Assembly (NCBI GenBank): GCA_023091735.1
Contig: JALKBU010001429.1
Span: forward strand, 1-11,183
Source: Trichomonas tenax
Taxonomy: Eukaryota > Parabasalia > Trichomonadida > Trichomonadidae
Direction of reading: 5' to 3'
Length of the DNA stretch: 11,183 bases
Shown here: piece by piece, positions 6,771-11,183 of the stretch
Numbering within the stretch: the stretch's first letter is position 1
Layout of the letters: each line of letters begins with the position of its first letter
Translations under genes and position numbers: made by a program
Notes under the pieces: model-generated
What the model saw: the letters and a program-made list of their open reading frames with translations, nothing else
Told to the model about the DNA's origin: nothing
The model's database searches: none

Positions 6771-7157
6771 AACTGAATACATTTTATAAAGTCATTAGTT
6801 TCAAAATAAAATTAACGTTAATTTTGTAAGTAATTCAAAAATTTATTTTCTATATAGGGGGGAACCTAACTTGTAAAACTAATTCTGTCGTAAATATTAG
6901 TATTAATAAATTACTCGTTTTGTAATTTGTGAGTTCAGTATTTATATAAAAAGATGTTCGCAGAGCTCGTGGATTATTTTCAAAAACTGAATACATTTTA
7001 TAAAGTCAGGAATTCCAAACTTAATTTTAACGTTAATTTGTAAGTAATTCAAAAATTTATTTTTTATATAGGGGGGAATCTAACTTGTAAAACTAATTCT
7101 GTCGTAAATATATTTAAATAGATGTTCGTGGAAGCCACGGCGCAGTCGTGGATTACG
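6758..7157 (+). repeat. Two tandem copies of a 214-bp-period repeat with TATATAGGGGGG core
   Basis: Copy A starts near 6760 and copy B near 6974. The shared blocks are CTGAATACATTTTATAAAGT (6773 and 6987), TAAGTAATTCAAAAATTTAT, TATATAGGGGGGAA (6851 and 7065), TAACTTGTAAAACTAATTCT with GTCGTAAATA, and AGATGTTCG (6952 and 7120). Both G runs are exactly 214 bases apart. Each copy ends with a GTGGATTA word. Such non-coding tandem repeats next to tiny ORFs resemble element termini or control regions. The identity of the element is unknown. Confidence 0.85.
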
Positions 7158-7166
7158 CGAACATCT
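7120..7166. repeat. Inverted repeat AGATGTTCG ... CGAACATCT with inner hairpins
   Basis: Nine-base perfect arms (7120-7128 and 7158-7166) enclose 29 bases that can form two smaller stems (TGG-AAG-CCA and CACG...CGTG), giving a branched fold. The left arm also ends copy A of the upstream repeat (6952), where the right arm is missing. It could be a terminator-like or processing structure, a protein-binding palindrome, or part of an element end. It is not a tRNA. Confidence 0.55.
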
Positions 7167-7207
7167 AATTACTAACTTAAGGAAATTATTTTAATTACTT
7201 TTTAATT

Positions 7208-7336
7208 ATGACCCTTCTAATCGAAATTGGTGCTATTATATTAGGTACTTTTTATTTGATGTTATATGCTGTAAATATAATAGTGAATGCTCCTGAAAGG
7301 GAATCTAAGGAAATTCCAGAAAATATTAAACTCTAA
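7208..7336 (+). CDS. Small membrane protein (42 aa), unknown
   Basis: An ATG at 7208 opens a 42-codon frame ending at TAA 7334-7336. The N-terminal two thirds form one predicted membrane helix (IGAIILGTFYLMLYAVNIIV) and the rest is charged (ERESKEIPENIK). It lies just after the 214-bp tandem repeats and 25 bases before another tiny ORF in another frame. No initiator-like TCA site is seen close upstream. The clean hydrophobic-then-charged layout makes it more than a random ORF, but no homologue is recognised. It may be a small gene, or a remnant, of a virus-like element. Confidence 0.4.
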   Translation: MTLLIEIGAIILGTFYLMLYAVNIIVNAPERESKEIPENIKL

Positions 7337-7361
7337 TATTCCTGAATTATTTAATTTAAAA

Positions 7362-7487
7362 ATGGCTACGGTTAACGATCAAACTGGTAATGGTAATGTT
7401 ATAGGTTCTGTAGGACATCCAGATACGGAAGTAGTTCCTAATGCTATTAAAGCACAACAAGCACAAGTACAATACGGAAACCATTAA
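7362..7487 (+). CDS. Small soluble protein (41 aa), unknown
   Basis: The ATG at 7362 gives MATVNDQTGNGN and a frame ending GNH at TAA 7485-7487. The same frame is open back to an ATG at 7287, but that would overlap the 42-aa ORF by 50 bases, and its extension is AT-driven sequence, so 7362 is preferred. The protein is rich in G, N, Q, V and A, has base composition above the surrounding spacer, and looks like the N-terminal piece of a larger protein. No domain is recognised. It could be a 3'-truncated gene of the same element as its neighbour. Confidence 0.4.
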   Translation: MATVNDQTGNGNVIGSVGHPDTEVVPNAIKAQQAQVQYGNH

Positions 7488-7611
7488 TAAATTCCTACCA
7501 TAAGAATTTTAATTATTAATGAAACAATATATTTTAATAACAAATTATAAGAATTTATTGGGATTTCGATATAAATTATAGAAAAATTGTTTATTTTATA
7601 TATATTAGGAA

Positions 7612-7750
7612 ATTATGATTATGGATATTCTCAGATTGTTGATTTTTTCAGGTTAGACAAATTTTGGATTACCCTGAAAAATCACACTCTATATACTACT
7701 TGACTGCACTAAGAGATCTAAATAAGAAAGAATTTGAACAAAAATATTAG
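7612..7750 (+). pseudogene. Short decayed coding remnant
   Basis: A frame reading NYDYGYSQIVDFF runs to about 7648. A second frame continues as QVRQILDYPEKSHSIYYL and on to TAG 7748-7750, giving 34 open codons after the switch. The two parts read as one helical protein with a frameshift in the T run at 7643-7648. There is no start codon and no recognised family. The length is short enough that chance cannot be excluded. Confidence 0.25.
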
Positions 7751-7795
7751 AAATCATTTTTGTCATGTAAAATTTAAATCGACAAAAACAAAAAT

Positions 7796-7807
7796 GCAAA
7801 AAGTGAC
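7796..7807 (+). promoter_or_regulatory. GCAAAAAGTGAC motif upstream of the roadblock-like gene
   Basis: This is an exact 12-mer shared with 45-56 and 8528-8539; with 8526-8539 the identity is 14 bases (ATGCAAAAAGTGAC). It ends 14 nt before the ATG at 7822, where a core promoter or leader element would lie. No good TCA(+1)YW initiator is found that close to this gene, so the motif may take that role. That is inference. Confidence 0.45.
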
Positions 7808-7821
7808 ATAATTTATTTTTA

Positions 7822-8061
7822 ATGTCTATGGAGAAAGTTGTAACATTCGATATCACGATTGACGGTTCAATACATGACGTTAGAGGAAATCTCGAAGGTG
7901 TCGTCGTTGATCCGCTTCTTATTCACCGACTTTTAGATAACGCACAGAAGGCTTTGATTGACGAAGAGGTTGTTACTATTTATGTCACAACAAAGCAATA
8001 TTCACTCAGAATTACGGCAAACGGCGCTAAATATTCGTGCATTATTAAAATGAACCATTAA
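7822..8061 (+). CDS. Roadblock / LAMTOR4-like small protein
   Basis: This 79-residue protein starts MSMEKVVTFD; a second ATG at 7828 is also possible. The order of elements fits a short roadblock-type fold: strand (VTFDITIDG), turn and strand leading to RGNLEG, a helix (DPLLIHRLLDNAQKAL), then two or three strands (VVTIYVTTKQYSLRITANG, KYSCIIKMN). The spacing resembles LAMTOR4 of the Ragulator complex, which has S-x-G, then G-D-L-E, a helix, and a closing strand pair with T-x-x-G. Ragulator anchors Rag GTPases and TORC1 on lysosomes. The similarity is by eye and weak. A dynein roadblock light chain or BORC-type relative is possible. Base composition is more GC-rich than the spacers, and the frame is clean, so the gene is likely real. 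Confidence 0.6.
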   Translation: MSMEKVVTFDITIDGSIHDVRGNLEGVVVDPLLIHRLLDNAQKALIDEEVVTIYVTTKQYSLRITANGAKYSCIIKMNH

Positions 8062-8352
8062 GATCCATATATACATAATATATCATATTGTATTGTAAAA
8101 TTAAACATTACTTCTCTCCATCAATTCTCAAAAAATCAATCTACAAAATATATCAAATCATTAAAACAGCAATTTATGATTTCAAAGCACTTAATTGATT
8201 TATACACAAACAAGAAGCTAAGAATTTAAGTTACAAATAACTTAAAATAAATAATAGCAAAATTCTGTATCATTAAACCAGTTTTTTTGCCTGATCACTT
8301 ACCATTAGTCATCGAAGATGTTTTTAAATTGTGCTTCATCCTTCATTTGTTC

Positions 8353-8388
8353 GAATAAACAATTTTATTTTTGATATATTGTTTATTC
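8353..8388. repeat. 11-bp perfect inverted repeat
   Basis: GAATAAACAAT (8353-8363) is matched by ATTGTTTATTC (8378-8388) across a 14-base loop. It could form an RNA or DNA hairpin. It overlaps the possible minus-strand remnant. No known element is recognised. Confidence 0.5.
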
Positions 8389-8485
8389 AGCTTGATGTTC
8401 TCCGTATAAGCACAATCTTTCAGAAATTAGAACATAGTGCCCAGCATCGTGTAATTATCAGTATGTTAAGTTTTAAAAACTGAAT

Positions 8486-8490
8486 TCACA
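8486..8490 (+). promoter_or_regulatory. Initiator-like TCACA
   Basis: TCA(+1)CA at 8486-8490 (A+1 at 8488) fits the trichomonad initiator TCA(+1)Y(T/A). It leaves an 11-nt leader before the ATG at 8499, a typical length. It supports 8499 as the ancestral start of the beta-helix gene. Confidence 0.4.
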
Positions 8491-8498
8491 AAACATTT

Positions 8499-9532
8499 AT
8501 GACTCAAAACATAATTGAATGTAGTATGCAAAAAGTGACGATGTGTTCACAGTCATTATCAATAATTTTTTGTCTGATAAGGAATTCTTGGGAAGATTTC
8601 TTTGATGACCCACGAAATTTTGCTCTTTCTGGACCAGTTAAATTTAGTTCAGATCAACATTTTGTTGTGAAGTGTAAGTTTGAAAATATCGAAAATCATG
8701 CCATTCGTTTCAACTCTAAGAGTGATGAAAGCAGATTGCTGACAGAGTTTTGTCATTTTAATAACATAACATCAAGTCTATATGAAGAAGGTGGTGCTAT
8801 TTCCTTTGAAACTAAAGGCGAAATACACATCAACAGAGTTCTTGGAATTAAATGTACGTGTCAGTTTCATAAATTTGGCCACTTTTGTTATTCAGAAGTT
8901 TCGAACACAGAAAACTCCAAAATTTTTGTTACAGTGTCCAGTTTTTCATTATGTAGCTATGCACAAAATAATGGATATTATGTATGCGTTTTCAAGTATG
9001 GAAAATCACATTTTTCACAGTCAAACATATCGAAAAATTATGGATATAATTCGGGATTAAAATTTGCTTATTCAAGTTCATCAATATCTGAATATTCATC
9101 GTTTGAAAGTGTATATTCGAATAATTACATATTTTACTTCGACTATTGTCAGAATGAACCAAAAACACAAAAATGTAACTATATAAGTAATTTTGGGACA
9201 TGGCTACTTGCTTTAGATTTAAATTTCCTCGTTGTTGAAACGTGCAATTTTGTTGGACATAAGGTCAGCTATACATTTTTTTATTATTTGGAAATATCAC
9301 AGTCATTGATTGCTATTTTGATAATTATAATGATATTCATAAAACTACGAATGATGGTGATATGTGATTCAATGTTATGAATAAATTATCATCCAAAACC
9401 AATATCCAAATGAACCTGTTTGTTAATGAATTATGTGAATCAAATTATTCTCTAAAGTCCAGTTGGAAATGCATTTATACAAATTGTGTTAACAATCCAT
9501 ATAAATCTAAATTTAAGCGAGAGTTTCGCTAG
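8499..9532 (+). pseudogene. Beta-helix / Pmp-like surface protein, frameshifted
   Basis: The first frame gives 293 residues from ATG 8499 to TGA near 9380. It resembles a trichomonad family of repetitive beta-helix proteins related to chlamydial polymorphic membrane proteins, with FCHFNNI and EEGGAISFE (the F-x-x-N and G-G-A-I signatures) and repeated short N-x-x / C-x-F strands. The last 30 residues or so of this frame (LIAILIIIMIFIK) are an artefact. From about 9290 another frame carries the family pattern on (NITVIDCYFDNYND), contains a TGA at 9365-9367, and goes on through FVNELCESNYSL to TAG 9530-9532. The gene therefore has an indel in or near the T-rich run at 9275-9290 and one nonsense codon. 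No C-terminal membrane helix is visible before the end. The family call is by pattern; loss of function is likely. Confidence 0.65.
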
Positions 9533-9849
9533 TAGGGAAAGTATGGTAAATACCAATAAAAACAAACTTAATTATTCAAGCTTAGTTTAAACTGTATCAA
9601 AGCTGTGTAGATGCATATAATATCATCATTTAGTTTTAAGTAAAAACAAATGTTAACTGATTTAAAGGGTTGCTTTATATTTTCATAAAGAACAACTTTT
9701 TTGGGAAATTTCGCTATCATTACATTTGCTTCATACATTGAAATCCAACTTCAATAATATATCATAATAGTGTGTTCATACAATTGCATACTTTTGGCAT
9801 TCTTTTGAATTAATTTCGATTAACTTATATAAATATGTCATACAGCTCT
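9533..9849. other. AT-rich spacer, nothing identified
   Basis: This is the spacer between the broken beta-helix gene and the mariner remnant. A 36-codon minus-strand ORF (9776-9886, with a C-x-x-C) overlaps its right end but has no support. No left terminal repeat of the mariner is visible here. Confidence 0.5.
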
Positions 9850-10390
9850 TCATCTTTGATTTATAGCAATGTTTGCAATATGCCATATATATACCCAGAT
9901 GCTATCATAACTGTACTCGAAATAAAATCAGGACTCATCAAGGGTTATAGTTATGTGTCGCTTGCGTTTCAGTTTTGCACTCAGCTCATTGTGAAGTTCA
10001 GCTGCAAGTTCAACCCGATTTTTTCATTTCAGGGTCTAACTCGTGTGGCACCCATGTTAAATGCTTGTTTTTCATCTGCATTATACCCGTAAGGTAATTA
10101 TAAATCGTGCTCTTTGGAATCTTTGTGAGCTTGGCCAACTCACACACTGATGCAAATGGCTGTTTTTCCAGTGCTTTGAGAATCGCCCTAATGATTAATT
10201 GAGACGGACTGATTTTGTCAGATTTTGCTCCGGGCGGACTTTCAATTTGCAATCTTTTTCTCTGGAGGATCCTGCACACTGTAGAGTAGCTAGGACAACT
10301 GTCGGGGAAGAACTGAAACAGTTCTTCCATAATTTCTTTCTTTGTTAGGTTCTTGGCGTCGAGATAATAAACAATCAATTTGAATTCCAT
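9850..10390 (-). pseudogene. mariner-family transposase, truncated and frameshifted
   Basis: ATG 10390 opens 126 residues with two helix-turn-helix regions, about residues 15-47 (LTKKEIMEEL ... YSTVCRILQRKRL) and 78-105 (ASVCELAKLTKIPKSTIYNYL), followed by LTWVPHEL, the mariner W-V-P-H-E-L signature. The frame ends at TGA 10010-10012. Mariner similarity then resumes in another frame from 10014: ELAAELHNEL, then TITLDES, which carries the first catalytic aspartate, then FYFEYSYDSIWV. A TGA at 9928-9930 sits where mariner transposases have a conserved tryptophan. Similarity fades by about 9885. The second and third catalytic aspartates are absent, so the enzyme is dead. A TCATTTTTTTA initiator lies 9 nt upstream of the ATG. 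Confidence 0.85.
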
Positions 10391-10401
10391 TAAAAAAATG
10401 A
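10391..10401 (-). promoter_or_regulatory. Initiator TCATTTTTTTA of the mariner transposase
   Basis: On the minus strand TCA(+1)TTTTTTTA directly precedes the transposase ATG, giving a 9-nt leader. This is the best initiator match in the window and supports both the start codon and the parabasalid origin. Confidence 0.5.
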
Positions 10402-10595
10402 AAAATAAACCGACCTTAACGTCAAAAAATTGGGAGTAATTTTTACAAAACAGGGTCGAACATGATATTAGAATATGATTCAGGGCTTGATATTACTATA
10501 TGTTTAAGTGCATCATTAGCTCTATATGTGGATGTTAGTTGCAGGTTTCTATCATATTCGTGCCTTGAGATACGCACGCACCTCCGGACACCCTA

Positions 10596-10858
10596 TATAA
10601 TATGAATATAATCTATTACATTTTTCAATTGGTCATTAAATTGTTCGTATAATGTTTTGTGCAACATAAAATTTCTCAGAGAATGAAAATTATAGTTATA
10701 TTTTATTATAACAAGATAAGGCGTCACTGAATTTTCTACGTCTACTCAAACATCTCGATTTTTCTCCACCAGTATGAATATTTAAGGTCTAATTTTGGTG
10801 GCAAATGAAAATTTTTCCCATCTAAAATGCTGTGGATATATAAAGCATGAAAAATATA
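10596..10858 (-). pseudogene. Decayed gene interrupted by the mariner
   Basis: On the minus strand a 38-codon open stretch (10858 to TAG 10742-10744, containing ILDGKNFHLPPKLDL and YWWRKIEMFE) is followed by a 50-codon open stretch in another frame, from 10745 to 10596 (VDVENSVTPYLVIIKYN near its start, LKNVIDYIHII at its end). The second stretch stops only at a TAG formed by the first bases of the mariner end. This suggests the element landed in a gene at a TA and that the gene was, or later became, frameshifted. No family is recognised, and no convincing continuation is seen left of the truncated mariner. Confidence 0.35.
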
Positions 10859-11183
10859 TTATTCAATATTATATCAAAAAAAATCTTGATTTATTTTGAT
10901 GTTAACTGACGGGTTATCATTACTCATGTTGTTTGCATGCTATGTGGATGAAAAGTAAGGGTTGCAAATTAAGATTAAATATTTTGCGAATAAAAAGCAA
11001 CACATTTTTATCCTGTAAATCCAACATTTAGTAGACACTGATTTGTTTGCGTTGAAAATGGACAAATCAAGTGAATAATAACGAGATAAAATCAGGATTA
11101 CTAAAAATGAACAGATTGGGTATTGATATTTAATAGGATACATATGCAGGTGATAAGCCATCATATTATCATCATCGCATTCA
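10859..11183. other. AT-rich right edge, nothing identified
   Basis: No supported gene is seen in the last 325 bases. A 74-codon minus-strand ORF (10940-11164) is rich in Y, I, L, S and C and has no recognisable pattern. I treat it as chance. Confidence 0.5.

Larger units (their letters stand above)
8062..8498. other. AT-rich spacer with an inverted repeat and a possible gene remnant
   Basis: No intact gene is seen. On the minus strand between about 8320 and 8456 there are short protein-like runs (NYTMLGTMF, then a TAA, then FLKDCAYTENIKLNKQY in the same frame, then FEQMKDEAQFKNIFDD in another). These suggest a small, heavily decayed gene. The evidence is thin. Confidence 0.3.
9850..10599 (-). 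mobile_element. Truncated mariner element (5' end kept, 3' end lost)
   Basis: Read on the minus strand, the element begins at a TA with TAGGGTGTCCGGAGGTGC (about 10599 inward), the form of a mariner terminal repeat. Then come about 200 bases of leader and the broken transposase. No matching terminal repeat is found to the left, so about half of the usual 1.3 kb length is missing. The left limit is approximate. Confidence 0.75.

Noticed and set aside
8782..9201. Out-of-frame ORFs inside the beta-helix gene on both strands
   Set aside because: They are shadows of the main frame, which shows the family pattern.
9776..9886. 36-codon minus-strand ORF with C-x-x-C
   Set aside because: It overlaps the mariner remnant in another frame, is short, and shows no recognisable zinc-finger spacing.
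9835..10092. 85-codon plus-strand ORF with ATG at 9835
   Set aside because: It is antisense to the mariner transposase remnant, which explains the open frame.
10440..10470. GGGTCGAACATG as a tRNA T-arm
   Set aside because: No acceptor or anticodon stems surround it; it lies in the mariner leader.
10940..11164. 74-codon minus-strand ORF at the right edge
   Set aside because: Its composition follows the AT-rich background, with no motif and no supporting context.

Overview
The window looks like nuclear DNA of a parabasalid protist (Trichomonas / Tritrichomonas type). The reasons are: BspA-like leucine-rich-repeat surface proteins, a polymorphic-membrane-protein-like beta-helix gene, a mariner element whose transposase has an initiator-like TCA(+1)YW site 9 nt from its ATG, intronless genes, and very AT-rich spacers. 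The species cannot be fixed from sequence alone.

Only three genes look intact, and they lie in the left and middle parts. On the minus strand are a 446-aa BspA-like membrane protein (1357-2697) and a 772-aa protein with a C-terminal CKK (CAMSAP-type, microtubule-binding) domain (2980-5298). On the plus strand is a 79-aa protein resembling roadblock/LAMTOR4 (7822-8061). Everything else that looks coding is broken. There is a decayed ORF at the left edge (66-352) and a BspA-like pseudogene with no ATG and one frameshift (427-1247). Two minus-strand gene remnants follow (5613-5983 and 6062-6441), the second possibly from a virus-like element. Further right are a frameshifted beta-helix/Pmp-like gene (8499-9532), a truncated mariner (about 9850-10599), and a decayed gene into which that mariner seems to have inserted (10596-10858).

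The oddest stretch is 6390-7490. It holds three tandem units plus one inverted partial unit, with a GC-rich double hairpin inserted in some of them. A second tandem repeat follows (period 214 bp, each copy with a TATATAGGGGGG core), then a 9-bp inverted repeat, then two tiny adjacent ORFs, one with a membrane segment. This resembles the end or regulatory region of a mobile or virus-like element rather than ordinary host DNA. I could not identify the element.

A 12-base motif, GCAAAAAGTGAC, occurs exactly three times (45-56, 7796-7807, 8528-8539). Two copies sit 9-14 nt before an ATG, and shorter relatives cluster in both orientations in the first 120 bases. It is a candidate promoter element or dispersed repeat that I do not recognise.
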